This document shows, in pieces, positions 16,378 through 24,657 of a DNA stretch of 37,271 nucleotides (positions are counted from its first letter, which is position 1; the number at the start of each line of letters is the position of its first letter). A program made the translations under genes and the position numbers. The stretch comes from Rubrivivax sp. (GTDB lineage Bacteria; Pseudomonadota; Gammaproteobacteria; Burkholderiales; Burkholderiaceae_C). The DNA is taken from the NCBI GenBank assembly GCA_022842305.1, contig JALHPY010000026.1:1865-39135 (forward strand), read 5' to 3'. Under the pieces are notes generated by a model. The model was given only the letters and a program-made list of their open reading frames with translations. It made no database searches and was not told where the DNA came from.

Positions 16378-18627
16378 ATGACGTCCTCCGTCTTCCCCAG
16401 CGCCGACAGCCTGCCGGCCCAGCCCGAGATCCTGCTGGTCGACGACGACACGGTCAATCTGATGCTCACCGCGCTGGCCCTGCGCGAGCGCGGATTCGGC
16501 GTGGTCGAGGTCGACGGCGGCGAGAAGGCGCTGGAACTGCTGCGCCACTGGACCCCCGACATCGTGGTGCTCGACGCCATGATGCCGGGCCTGGACGGGT
16601 TCGAGACCTGCCAGGAGCTGCGCAATCGCTCAGGCTTCGAGAACGTGCCGGTGCTGATGCTCACCGGGCTGGACGACGACGCCTCCATCGCCCGTGCCTA
16701 CCAGGTGGGCGCCACCGACTTCTTCGTCAAGGCCACCCAGTGGAGCCTGCTGGCCGGGCGCCTGCAGTACCTGCTGCGCTCGTCGCGCACGCGCATCGAA
16801 CTCGAGCGCAACCGCGCCAAGCTGGCGCGCGCGCAGGACCTGGCGCGCATGGGCAGCTTCGACTGGCGCCGCGCGCGGGGGGGCGGCGTGCTGCTGTCGC
16901 CCGAGGCACTGCGCGTCTTCGGCTTCGGGCCGACCGAACAAATCGGCCTGCGCATGCTGCTGCGCATGGTGCCGCTGGACGGCCGGCGCACGCTGTCCAA
17001 GGAGATGCACCGTGCGCTGCGGCAGGGCAATGTGCTGACCATCGACGTGCCGGTGGTGTTGCAGGACATGCGCCTGCGCATCGTGCACGTCGAGGCCGAA
17101 CCCGACTTCAGCGAAAAGGGGCACAACACCGGCTACGCCGGCATCGTGCAGGACGTGACCGACCGGCGCCAGGCCGAGGACAAGATCCGCGAACTGGCCA
17201 ACTTCGACGCGCTCACCGGCCTGCCCAACCGGCGCCAGCTGCTGTGGCGCGCCGAGCGCGCGCTCGAGCACGCGCGCCGCCTGCAGCACCCTTTTGCCAT
17301 CCTGCTGATCGACCTCGACCGCTTCAAGCTCATCAACGACCGCCTGGGCCACTCGGCCGGCGACGAGCTGCTGATCGAGGTCGGCCGGCGCCTGCGCGCC
17401 TGCGTGCGCCACAGCGACCAGGTGGTCGACGGCACGATCGAGGCCGCGGGCGTGCGCGCGCACCGGGCGCTCGAGGCCGTGGGCCGGCTGGGAGGCGACG
17501 AGTTCGTGGCCCTGCTGCCCGAGGTCTCCGACACGACCGATACCGACCGCGTGGCGCTGCGCATCCTCGAGGCGCTGCGCGAGCCCATCTTCGTCGGCGG
17601 GCGCGAATGCTTCGTCACGGCCAGTGTGGGCATGGCGTTGTTCCCGCAGCACGGTTCATCGGTCGTCGACCTGCTGCGCAACGCCGACGCCGCCATGTAC
17701 GCGGCCAAGCGTCAGGGCAAGGACGCGGCCATCATCTACAGCCCCGACCTGCTGTCCGGGCCGGCGCGCGACAACCTCGAGATGGAGACCGCACTGCACA
17801 AGGCCATGGAGCGCGACGAGCTGGTGCTGCACTACCAGCCCAAGATCGACGTGCGCACATCGCGCATGGTGGGGGTCGAGGCGCTGATGCGCTGGCAGCG
17901 CGGCAACGAGCTGGTGCCGCCGGGGCAGTTCATCCCGCTGGCCGAGGAAACCGGCCTGATCGTGCCGATGTCGCTGTGGCTGCTGCGCCAGGCCGCCAAG
18001 CAGGCGCGGCTGTGGAAGCTGGCCTTCGGCTTCGAGGACGCCATCGCCGTCAACCTGCCCACGCGCATGTTCGAGCGCAGCGACCTGGTCGACAACATCC
18101 ACCAGTACTGCGCCGCCTACGAGGTGCCGACCAGCGCCATCCAGCTCGAGATCATCGAGAACCACCTGATGAACAACCTCGAGGTGGTGATCCCCACGCT
18201 GCACCGCCTGTACCAGATCGGCATCGAGATCGCCATCGACGACTTCGGTACCGGCTATTCATCGCTGGCCTACCTGACGCAGTTGCCCATCTCCGAGCTG
18301 AAGATCGACAAGGGCTTCGTCAAGGACATCGGCACCTCGGCGCAGAACCTGGCGGTGGTGCAGGCCATCATCGCACTGGGCCGCTCGCTGGGCATGCGCG
18401 TGGTCGCCGAAGGCGTGGAGAACCTGCGCCAGCAGGATGAGCTGCGCAAGGCCGACTGCCGCTACATGCAGGGCTTTCTGTTCAACAAGGCGCTGCCGCC
18501 CGACGAGTTGCAGGCCTGGCTGGAACAGACCGTGCTGCCGCGCGCCGCGCCCTGGATGGGGCAGGGCGGCGACAACGAGTACTCTGAAGATCTGCTGCGC
18601 GCCGCCGGCCGCAGGCCTTTCCACTAG
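16378..18627 (+). CDS. Receiver-PAS-GGDEF-EAL c-di-GMP signalling protein (749 aa)
   Basis: Domains in order: receiver (about 16-133, acidic LLVDDD, Asp66 in VVLDAMMPGLDG); PAS-like (about 150-262, ending in DVTDRRQAEDKI); GGDEF (about 270-448, LGGDEF at 371-376); and EAL (about 460-712). EAL motifs look intact: EALMR at 501-505, LEIIENHLM, IDDFGTGYSSLAYL, LKIDKGF, AEGVEN. Both synthesis and hydrolysis of c-di-GMP are therefore possible, with phosphorylation of Asp66 as a likely switch. An insertion of about 20 residues (VDGTIEAAGVRAHRALEAVG) separates the I-site-like RHSD from the GGDEF loop, where 5 residues are usual. It lies 8 bp after the HPt gene and 6 bp before the next diguanylate cyclase. 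Confidence 0.93.
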   Translation: MTSSVFPSADSLPAQPEILLVDDDTVNLMLTALALRERGFGVVEVDGGEKALELLRHWTPDIVVLDAMMPGLDGFETCQELRNRSGFENVPVLMLTGLDDDASIARAYQVGATDFFVKATQWSLLAGRLQYLLRSSRTRIELERNRAKLARAQDLARMGSFDWRRARGGGVLLSPEALRVFGFGPTEQIGLRMLLRMVPLDGRRTLSKEMHRALRQGNVLTIDVPVVLQDMRLRIVHVEAEPDFSEKGHNTGYAGIVQDVTDRRQAEDKIRELANFDALTGLPNRRQLLWRAERALEHARRLQHPFAILLIDLDRFKLINDRLGHSAGDELLIEVGRRLRACVRHSDQVVDGTIEAAGVRAHRALEAVGRLGGDEFVALLPEVSDTTDTDRVALRILEALREPIFVGGRECFVTASVGMALFPQHGSSVVDLLRNADAAMYAAKRQGKDAAIIYSPDLLSGPARDNLEMETALHKAMERDELVLHYQPKIDVRTSRMVGVEALMRWQRGNELVPPGQFIPLAEETGLIVPMSLWLLRQAAKQARLWKLAFGFEDAIAVNLPTRMFERSDLVDNIHQYCAAYEVPTSAIQLEIIENHLMNNLEVVIPTLHRLYQIGIEIAIDDFGTGYSSLAYLTQLPISELKIDKGFVKDIGTSAQNLAVVQAIIALGRSLGMRVVAEGVENLRQQDELRKADCRYMQGFLFNKALPPDELQAWLEQTVLPRAAPWMGQGGDNEYSEDLLRAAGRRPFH

Positions 18628-18633
18628 CGCGCA

Positions 18634-20238
18634 GTGGAACCGCCCCGCAGCGGCGTCGCGCCTGCCACCATCGCCAAAGGTGCGCTGCGCCGGCTGGCGC
18701 AGTTGAAGCAGGAGCCCACGCCCGAGAACTACGCCCGCGCCTACGCCGACGAATCCGGGCAGCCGCCGCCGCAGAGCGAGGCCAAGGCCCAGGGCGCGGC
18801 CTGGAGTGCGCTGCTCGAGCGGCTGGCACGCAACCTCGACCGCGGCGGGCGCCAGTGGACCGCGGCGCGGCGCAAGGAAAGCCTGCGCCGCGTGCTCGAC
18901 AGCAGCCGCAGCGACGCCCAGCGCCTGCTGCAGCGCATGCAGTCGCTGCTGTCGGCCTGGGAGGCCGACCAGCCTTCCGACCCGGCCCAGACCGGCGCCG
19001 ATGACCCGCCCCTGGAAGCCGCTGCCGCGGCGCCCTCGGGCCCCGGTGCCTGGACGCCGGTGGTGGCCAGTCTGGAGCAGACCGTGCGCGCCGGCCTGCC
19101 GGCCGAGGAGCCGCGCGCCAGTGAACTGGCGCGTGCGCTGGCGCTGCTGGCCGATGCGCTGGCGGCCGAGGGCATCACCCCGGCGCGCCTGGTCGAGCTG
19201 GACGCCCTGTGCGGCCGTGCACGCCGCCTGTTCGCCCACCGCCACCACTTGGTCGAGGAACTCGGCGCGCTGTGCCGCGAGCTGGGCGCCGGCCTGAGCG
19301 AGCTGTCCGAAGACGAGAGCTGGGCCCGGGGCCAGTGCCTCAACCTGCAGGCCCGGCTGGCCGACGACCTGAGCGTGCGCGGCGTGCGCGCCGCCAGCGC
19401 CCTGCTGGCTGAAACGCGTGGCCTGCAGCAGCGCGTGCGCAGCGAACGCCTGGCGGCGCGCGACGCGCTCAAGCAGCTGATCCACGACATGCTGCTCGAG
19501 GTGGGCGAACTGGGCGAGCACACCGGCCGCTTCACCCTGGCCACCGAGCAGCACGCCCAGGCCATCGAGGCCGCCGACTCGCTGGAAAGCCTGGCCGGCG
19601 TGGTCAAGGCCATGATCGCCGACAGCCGCGCCGTGCACCAGGCGGTGACGCAATCGCAAGAGCGCCTGCAGGCCGACCGCGGCCGCGCCGGTGAACTGGA
19701 AGCGCGCGTGCGCGAGCTCGAGTCCGAACTGCTGCGCCTGTCCGATGAGGTGTCCACCGATGCACTGACGCAGGTCGCCAACCGGCGCGGCCTGATGCAG
19801 TCCTTCGAGGCCGAAAGCGCGCGCGCCCTGCGCACGGTGGGAGCCGAACTGTCGGTGGCGCTGATCGACATCGACAACTTCAAGCGCCTGAACGACAGCC
19901 TGGGCCACACCGCGGGCGACCAGGCGCTCAAGACCCTGGCCAAGGCGGTGCGTGAGCGCCTGCGGCCGGTGGACCATCTGGCCCGCTTCGGCGGTGAGGA
20001 ATTCGTCGTGCTGCTGCCGGCCACCCCCGTGGCCGAGGCCCAGCAGACGCTGACGCGGTTGCAGCGCAGCCTGAGCGAGGCGTTGTTCATGTACGACGGA
20101 CGCGAGGTCTTTGTGACATTTTCCGCGGGCGTCACCGCCTGGCAGATGGGCGAGGCGCTGGAGACCACGCTGGAGCGCGCCGACGAGGCCCTGTATGAGG
20201 CCAAGCGCACGGGCAAGAACCGCACCTGCATGGCCTGA
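18634..20238 (+). CDS. GGDEF diguanylate cyclase with helical N-terminal region (534 aa)
   Basis: The C-terminal GGDEF domain (about 365-533) makes c-di-GMP. The active loop is GGEEF at 453-457. A canonical inhibitory site, RPVD at 444-447, lies five residues before it, so product inhibition is expected. The first 360 residues have no membrane segment and look like a long helical bundle. They begin with PATIAKGALRRLAQLKQEPT and a following PENYARAYADE, a front found in some proteobacterial diguanylate cyclases whose ligand is unknown. The start is a GTG at 18634, 6 bp after the previous stop; no better in-frame start with Shine-Dalgarno is visible. It is the third gene of the HPt operon. Confidence 0.92.
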   Translation: MEPPRSGVAPATIAKGALRRLAQLKQEPTPENYARAYADESGQPPPQSEAKAQGAAWSALLERLARNLDRGGRQWTAARRKESLRRVLDSSRSDAQRLLQRMQSLLSAWEADQPSDPAQTGADDPPLEAAAAAPSGPGAWTPVVASLEQTVRAGLPAEEPRASELARALALLADALAAEGITPARLVELDALCGRARRLFAHRHHLVEELGALCRELGAGLSELSEDESWARGQCLNLQARLADDLSVRGVRAASALLAETRGLQQRVRSERLAARDALKQLIHDMLLEVGELGEHTGRFTLATEQHAQAIEAADSLESLAGVVKAMIADSRAVHQAVTQSQERLQADRGRAGELEARVRELESELLRLSDEVSTDALTQVANRRGLMQSFEAESARALRTVGAELSVALIDIDNFKRLNDSLGHTAGDQALKTLAKAVRERLRPVDHLARFGGEEFVVLLPATPVAEAQQTLTRLQRSLSEALFMYDGREVFVTFSAGVTAWQMGEALETTLERADEALYEAKRTGKNRTCMA

Positions 20239-20293
20239 GTTCCGGCACGGGTGGGTCCGAGGCGTCCTGTCGCCTTTGGAAACAATCCGGACT

Positions 20294-20320
20294 TCAAAGG
20301 GTCACGGGCCCGGACGATAT
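20294..20320 (+). promoter_or_regulatory. Candidate FliA (sigma-28) promoter before the 20371 gene
   Basis: TCAA (20294-20297), 15 bases, GACGATAT (20313-20320). It differs from the -10 consensus GCCGATAA at only two positions. The spacing equals that of the site at 15697-15723. The predicted start would leave a leader of about 43 bases before the ATG at 20371. Confidence 0.45.
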
Positions 20321-20370
20321 TCCGAGCAAGGTCCGGAAGATCGGGCCATGACCGGCTGCCCCAACCCACC

Positions 20371-21069
20371 ATGAGCGCTCTGTTGCGAATCTTCGACCCC
20401 CTGCGTCAGGCTGCGTCCATCTTCTTCAAGCGTGATGTCGCCGTGCGCCGTGACCAGGCGGGCATGCACATCGTGCTCGAAGAGGTGGTGGGTTCCTGCA
20501 CCCGCCCGCCCAAGCACAGCCGCGCCGAACTGAGCGACCAGAAGCAGCGCGAAGAGCTGGCCCTCATCGTGCAGCAGTTGCGCGAACTGCTGGACGAACT
20601 GCCCGAGAGTCGGCAGACCCTGCGTCACCTGGTGTTTGTCGAACAGGCCCTGGGCAAGAAGGGCCTGCGCGCCCTGCACAAGCTGCCGCTGGACGTGCTG
20701 CAGCGTGCGCTCGAGCAGCTCGAAGGCCTGGTAACCAACTGGTCGCCCGTGGGGCTGGCCAACCTGCGCTCCAAGATGGCGGTGGCCGTGCTCGACCGCG
20801 AGCACCATGACCCGCAGGCCGAGGGCGACGCCTTCCGTACCGCGGCGGTGCTCGATACCGCGCCCGTGGTGCAGCCCGAGATCGAGTTCAACAGCGACGC
20901 CGACGCCCTGGCCGCGGCCTACGCCGCGCTCGGCGACGCCGCGCCGCTAGAAGGCAGCGTGCAGATGCAGCCCGAACTGGGCGCACGCTCGGCGCGCGCC
21001 GTGGCCGAGCCCCAGGCGCGCAGCGCCGACAGGCCTGGCCCCATCGCCCTGCGCGAACTGCACACCTGA
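20371..21069 (+). CDS. Unrecognised soluble protein, possibly flagella- or c-di-GMP-linked (232 aa)
   Basis: I do not recognise a named family. The start MSALLRIFDPLRQAASIFFK is a possible amphipathic helix. Residues about 45-150 are predicted largely helical, charged and leucine-rich, with a LIVQQLRELLDELPESRQTL stretch and a downstream KLPLDVLQRALEQLEGLV. The last 70 residues are Ala/Glu/Pro-rich and probably disordered. No signal peptide or convincing transmembrane span. It stands alone after the diguanylate cyclase with 132 bp upstream holding a candidate FliA promoter, which suggests co-expression with late flagellar genes. The ATG at 20371 is chosen over an out-of-frame ATG at 20348. 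Confidence 0.75.
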   Translation: MSALLRIFDPLRQAASIFFKRDVAVRRDQAGMHIVLEEVVGSCTRPPKHSRAELSDQKQREELALIVQQLRELLDELPESRQTLRHLVFVEQALGKKGLRALHKLPLDVLQRALEQLEGLVTNWSPVGLANLRSKMAVAVLDREHHDPQAEGDAFRTAAVLDTAPVVQPEIEFNSDADALAAAYAALGDAAPLEGSVQMQPELGARSARAVAEPQARSADRPGPIALRELHT

Positions 21070-21129
21070 AACCGCGCCGGTGCCCCTGCTCCATCGCGGA
21101 GATAGGGGTGTACAGGCTGTGCGCGCTCG

Positions 21130-21293
21130 CCTAGCCTTCTCCAGCCCCTGGGGGAGATCGACCTGGTGCCACTGATCAACGGCAAGCTGCGCTGGTAATG
21201 GACGCCGATCTACCACATCGCCGACGCGGTGCGCCTCTGCTGCCGCAGGCCGTGTTCGAGTACGGGCTCGTGCAGGACTGCAAGCGCGACTAG
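21130..21293 (+). pseudogene. Decayed coding remnant with internal stop and frameshift
   Basis: From 21130 one frame reads PSLLQPLGEIDLVPLINGKL, then RW, a TAA at 21196, and WTPIYHIADAVRL. Coding-like sequence then continues in the next frame as LPQAVFEYGLVQDCKRD and ends at TAG 21291-21293. Third positions are strongly G/C in both segments, as in real genes here. One nonsense change plus one frameshift would explain the pattern. The parent protein was not recognised. An intact reading of only 31 residues (21198-21293) is also possible but less convincing. Confidence 0.35.
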
Positions 21294-21331
21294 ATTCGAA
21301 TGGTGCGTCCTGAACGCAGGGGAGGCCTCGA

Positions 21332-21871
21332 ATGCTCTGGCTCAAGTGGGGACTGATGGGGGCCTTGGTGTTGGCGCTCGCCGGGGCCGCAGTGAAGTTC
21401 ACATCCTTCCTGGCCGAGAAGGACCGCCTTATCCAGGAACGGGACCAGATGATCCTGGACCTGAGCGCCCGGGTCTCCGGCCTGCGCACCGATCTCGAGC
21501 GCGTGCAGAACTCCAACGCCACGCTCGAGCAGGACTTGCGGCGCAAGATCGAAGAGGCGGCCAAGGCGCGGCAAGAGGCCAGCATGCTGCGCGCCACCGA
21601 CAACGAATCCGTACGCCGCCAGCGCGAACTGGAGCGCCGCCTGAATGACCGCGACCGGGTCGAGCAGATCGACCGCCTGGCGCATTCGCGCGGGGCCGAG
21701 CGCGTGGTGCGCGCCGTCAACCGCTCGGCCAAGTGCGAACTCGAGAACTTCTTTCAGGCCGACGGCCAGTGCCGCAGTGGTGAATGGGTGTCGAACACGC
21801 CCAGGCCGGCGGCGCGGACCGATACGGCGCCAGCGCCGACGCCGGAAGGAGCCAGCCGTGCGCCGCGCTAG
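21332..21871 (+). CDS. Inner-membrane coiled-coil protein, i-spanin (Rz)-like (179 aa)
   Basis: One N-terminal membrane anchor (WLKWGLMGALVLALAGAAVK, residues about 3-22) with the bulk outside. A long charged coiled coil follows (about 28-115: KDRLIQERDQMILDLSARVS ... RRQRELERRLNDRDRVEQID). A small C-terminal domain contains VNRSAKCELENFFQADGQC with two cysteines. A Pro/Ala-rich tail closes it. The ATG at 21332 has AGGGGAGG about 6 bases upstream. It overlaps the following lipoprotein gene by 14 bp in another frame. An anchor plus coiled-coil protein overlapping a lipoprotein gene is the arrangement of phage inner/outer spanins. The spanin assignment is inference; an unrelated envelope-bridging pair is equally possible. 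Confidence 0.7.
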   Translation: MLWLKWGLMGALVLALAGAAVKFTSFLAEKDRLIQERDQMILDLSARVSGLRTDLERVQNSNATLEQDLRRKIEEAAKARQEASMLRATDNESVRRQRELERRLNDRDRVEQIDRLAHSRGAERVVRAVNRSAKCELENFFQADGQCRSGEWVSNTPRPAARTDTAPAPTPEGASRAPR

Positions 21872-22376
21872 CCCGGCGTTGCGCGTGCTGCTGCTGGCGT
21901 TGCTGTTGGGCGGCTGCGCGTCGGCGCGCCTCACCGCGCCCGAGCCGGTGACCACTGTGCGCGTGGTTCAGACCACCACCTACCCCGAACTGCCCGACAT
22001 CCAGATGCCCATAGAGCCGGTGCTGCTGCCCTGGGAATACGAGGTGCCACGCGACATGTCGCGCCTGGAGCCCAAGAGCACGGCCGAGTGCGAGCGCGTG
22101 CCCGACAAGGAGCGCGACGACGCCTACTGGGCCCGCTGCGGCGAGCGCCCGGTGATCCGCGACAGCAACGTGCTGTTCGGCTTCGATCAGCGCAACTGGA
22201 ACATCATGCTGTCCAACTTTGCCAAGCTGCGCGAATACATCTTCCAATTGCGGGCGCGCGTCGACCTGGCCAACGAATCGCGGCGCGAATGGCGCCAGCG
22301 TGCCCAGGAAGAGCGCCGCCGGGCCGAGGCTGCCATGGCCGCCACGGCAGCAACCCGGCCGGCCAGCGCGCCCTAG
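21858..22376 (+). CDS. Lipoprotein, possible o-spanin-like partner (172 aa)
   Basis: The start is GTG at 21858 with AAGGAG at 21846-21851. The lipoprotein signal peptide MRRASPALRVLLLALLLGGC has its lipidated cysteine at residue 20; Ala at +2 predicts the outer membrane. The mature part has a proline-rich stretch (YPELPDIQMPIEPVLLPWEY, about 43-62) and then RDMSRLEPKSTAECERVP. A helical region with DSNVLFGFDQRNWNIMLSNF and AKLREYIFQLRARVDLANES follows, and a charged Arg/Glu/Ala-rich tail. It is longer than usual Rz1-type lipoproteins. It overlaps the coiled-coil membrane protein gene by 14 bp, so the two products probably act together across the periplasm. Confidence 0.72.
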   Translation: MRRASPALRVLLLALLLGGCASARLTAPEPVTTVRVVQTTTYPELPDIQMPIEPVLLPWEYEVPRDMSRLEPKSTAECERVPDKERDDAYWARCGERPVIRDSNVLFGFDQRNWNIMLSNFAKLREYIFQLRARVDLANESRREWRQRAQEERRRAEAAMAATAATRPASAP

Positions 22377-22408
22377 CGCCCTGGCGGAAACGCTCCCGCA
22401 GCGGCGCG

Positions 22409-23974
22409 TCAGGCCCGGCCGCCCGCCCGCGCGGCTGGCTGGCGCCGCAGCCAGGGGCTGGTGCGGTAGCGCTCGCCGCGGTAGTGCTCGTCCAGTGCGC
22501 GCAGCACGGCCGTCACCTCGCCCAGGCCCCAGTGCGCCAGCCACTCGAAGGGGCCAGCCGGGTAGTTGAGGCCCAGCTTCACCGCCGCGTCGGCAGCTTG
22601 CGGCGTGCATACGCCCTGCAGCACGGCGTCGGCGGCCTCGTTGACCAGCATGGCCACGGTGCGCGCGACGATCAGCCCGGGACTGTCGGCCACGCACTGC
22701 GGCGCCAGGCCCAGCGCCGCCAGCCAGGCCGGCGCCTGGTGTTGCCAGGCGGCGTGCGCGCCAGGCGCCAGCGCGTAGGCCAGCGCCGTGCCGGGCGCAC
22801 AGGGCACAGCGCCCATGCGGTCGAAGACGGCGATGTCGTCAAGCTCCATGGCCTGCGCGCGCTCCTGCGCCGTGCGCCCGTCGGTGAGCACCAGGCGGGC
22901 ACGGCCCACCTCCAGCCCGGTCCAGCCGCTGGCGTACAGGCGTGCCGGATGCCGGCCGTGCGGCGCCAGCAGTTGCAGCGCGCGCTGCTCCAGCCAGGCC
23001 GCCACTTCGCAGTTGCCGTGCACGGTGACTTCGAGCAGGTGCGTCGGCGCTTCCTGCGCCGGCTGCGGCAGCGGCGGCGCGCCCTCGGGGTAGCGGTAGA
23101 AGCCGCGCCCGGTCTTGCGGCCCAGCAGGCCACCGTCGACCATCTCGCGCTGCAGCAGGCTGGGCTGGTAGCGCTTGTCCTGGTAGTTGGCATCAAACAC
23201 CGCGCAGGTCACGGCCAGGTTGGTGTCGTGGCCGATCAGGTCCATCAGCTCGCACGGGCCCATGCGAAAGCCGGCCCCGCGCAGGCAGGCGTCTATCACC
23301 TGCGGCGGGGCCGCCTGCTCCAGCAGCAGCGCCAGCGTCTCGGCGTAGTAGGGCCGGGCGATGCGGTTGACGATGAAGCCGGGCGTGCTGCGCGCGTGTA
23401 CCGGCTGTTTGCCCCAGGCCTGGGCCAGCGCGAATACCGCCTGCGCCGCGGCCGGCTCGGTGTGCAGGCCCGAGACCACCTCGACCAGCTTCATCTGCGG
23501 CACCGGGTTGAAGAAGTGCATGCCGACCACGCGCCCGGGCCGGCGCAGGCCGGCGGCCAATGCGGTGACGCTGATCGACGAGGTGTTGGTGGCCAGCAGG
23601 CAGTCGTCGCCGACCACGGCCTCCAGGTCGCGCAGCAGTTCGCGCTTGGCCTGAAGGTTCTCGACGATGGCCTCGACCACCAGCGCGGCCGCGGCGGCCT
23701 CGGCCGCGCTGGCGACAGGCCGGATGCGCGCCAGCGTGGCCCGCGCCTCTTCGGCCCCCAGGCGGCTCTTGGCCACCAGGCCGTCCAGCGTGCCGGCCAG
23801 CTTGTCCAGCGCCTGCGCCGCGGCGCCGGGGCGGCTGTCCAGCAACAGCACCGGGTGGCCGGCCTGCGCCGCCACCTGTGCGATGCCGCCGCCCATGATG
23901 CCGGCGCCCACGACCAGCACCGTCTGCGTCGCGGCTGGGGGGAGGGCGGGTGTGCCGGGTGCTGTGCTCGTCAT
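22409..23974 (-). CDS. paaH: 3-hydroxyacyl-CoA dehydrogenase, PaaH/PaaC type (521 aa)
   Basis: An NAD-dependent dehydrogenase of the 3-hydroxyacyl-CoA family. The Rossmann motif [20 protein letters not shown] lies at residues 19-38, followed by catalytic-domain blocks [31 protein letters not shown] and [16 protein letters not shown]. Two C-terminal 3HCDH domains follow, the second with [20 protein letters not shown], as in the 500-residue PaaH proteins that oxidise 3-hydroxyadipyl-CoA in phenylacetate breakdown. No other paa genes are in the window, so it could serve another beta-oxidation-like route. The ATG at 23974 with AAGG upstream is preferred to an in-frame upstream ATG that would add 21 low-complexity residues. 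Confidence 0.9.
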   Translation of the reverse strand: MTSTAPGTPALPPAATQTVLVVGAGIMGGGIAQVAAQAGHPVLLLDSRPGAAAQALDKLAGTLDGLVAKSRLGAEEARATLARIRPVASAAEAAAAALVVEAIVENLQAKRELLRDLEAVVGDDCLLATNTSSISVTALAAGLRRPGRVVGMHFFNPVPQMKLVEVVSGLHTEPAAAQAVFALAQAWGKQPVHARSTPGFIVNRIARPYYAETLALLLEQAAPPQVIDACLRGAGFRMGPCELMDLIGHDTNLAVTCAVFDANYQDKRYQPSLLQREMVDGGLLGRKTGRGFYRYPEGAPPLPQPAQEAPTHLLEVTVHGNCEVAAWLEQRALQLLAPHGRHPARLYASGWTGLEVGRARLVLTDGRTAQERAQAMELDDIAVFDRMGAVPCAPGTALAYALAPGAHAAWQHQAPAWLAALGLAPQCVADSPGLIVARTVAMLVNEAADAVLQGVCTPQAADAAVKLGLNYPAGPFEWLAHWGLGEVTAVLRALDEHYRGERYRTSPWLRRQPAARAGGRA

Positions 23975-24000
23975 GGCGGTCTGCCTTGCGGGTGGATAGG

Positions 24001-24020
24001 CCCCCGCAGGCTCGCGGGGG
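24001..24020. repeat. Perfect 7-bp hairpin in the paaH leader
   Basis: CCCCCGC (24001-24007), 6-base loop, GCGGGGG (24014-24020), about 27 bases upstream of the paaH start. It may be a terminator for transcription entering from upstream or a leader structure affecting translation. Confidence 0.4.
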
Positions 24021-24029
24021 AAATGGTCG

Positions 24030-24263
24030 CCCGCCACGATACCCCGGCTCGCAGGCCGGCGCCACGCGGCGCCGGGCCATGGCCAGAAGCCAGCCGGCGA
24101 CGCAGGAAGAGCCCGCGCCGATCAGCCCCGGTGCGATGAAGCTGCGGTTGATGACGTAGCGGCCGAAGTGCGTGGTGCCCGAGCGGTCGAACTGGATCGT
24201 CGGGGCCGCGTCTGCCGGACCATTCATCGGCTGCGCTGAGGCCTGGCGCTTGCGCGCCGTCAA
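24030..24263 (-). other. Coding-like fragment upstream of paaH, no stop of its own
   Basis: A - strand frame from ATG 24263 reads [20 protein letters not shown], then a stretch with [20 protein letters not shown] and [14 protein letters not shown], whose codons look like real coding sequence (third positions mostly C/G, a plausible membrane helix). The frame has no stop before it runs into paaH in a different frame. It is therefore either a decayed gene end or chance. No family recognised. Confidence 0.25.
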
Positions 24264-24298
24264 TCACCGGGTCGGATTGGGCTGCGCCCGCGCGGTGT

Positions 24299-24315
24299 CG
24301 TAACGCAAAGTTACG
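24299..24315. promoter_or_regulatory. Perfect inverted repeat, candidate operator
   Basis: CGTAAC (24299-24304), 5 bases, GTTACG (24310-24315). It lies in the 185-bp region 24264-24448, which holds no other recognisable element, between the - strand fragment/paaH and the small + gene at 24449. The size and symmetry suit a dimeric regulator. Confidence 0.35.
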
Positions 24316-24448
24316 TTCACTCGCGGCTGGAGCTCGGTATCCAGCGGCCTGGGTGCCGCTCTGTCGCGACAGACGCGTCCTGGCCATGTCCGGCGACGCA
24401 ACGCCCAGGGCAGGTCGAGGCCCCCATCCAAGTTGCCGAGGAACCCCC

Positions 24449-24619
24449 GTGAACTACAGCCTGCTTGCCCTGACCATGGTCGTTGCCTACGGGCTGTTCG
24501 CGGTCGGTAGCCAGGTGCAGCCGCCGCCGGTGTCGGCGTCCCACGGCGCCCACAGCACGCTGGCCAAGCGCGCCAAGCCCGCCGAAGAACAACGCGTCCT
24601 GCAGGCCAAGCGCGGCTGA
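24449..24619 (+). CDS. Small single-pass membrane protein (56 aa)
   Basis: The GTG start at 24449 has GAGGAA about 5 bases upstream. The protein begins MNYSLLALTMVVAYGLFAVG, a hydrophobic segment, then a proline-rich VQPPPVSAS and a basic tail with AKRAKPAEEQRVLQAKRG. It is likely a small inner-membrane or exported protein; no family recognised. Codon use fits the neighbourhood, and a palindrome able to terminate transcription follows the stop, supporting a real gene. Confidence 0.55.
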   Translation: MNYSLLALTMVVAYGLFAVGSQVQPPPVSASHGAHSTLAKRAKPAEEQRVLQAKRG

Positions 24620-24630
24620 GCGCGGCGGCT

Positions 24631-24644
24631 GGGGCTGCAGCCCC
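24631..24644. terminator. Palindromic hairpin between convergent genes
   Basis: GGGGCTGCAGCCCC is a perfect 14-bp palindrome (5-bp stem, TGCA loop). It lies between the stop of the small + gene (24619) and the stop of the - strand cyclodeaminase-like gene (24658), so it can serve both directions. Confidence 0.45.
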
Positions 24645-24657
24645 GCGCCTGTCACAT

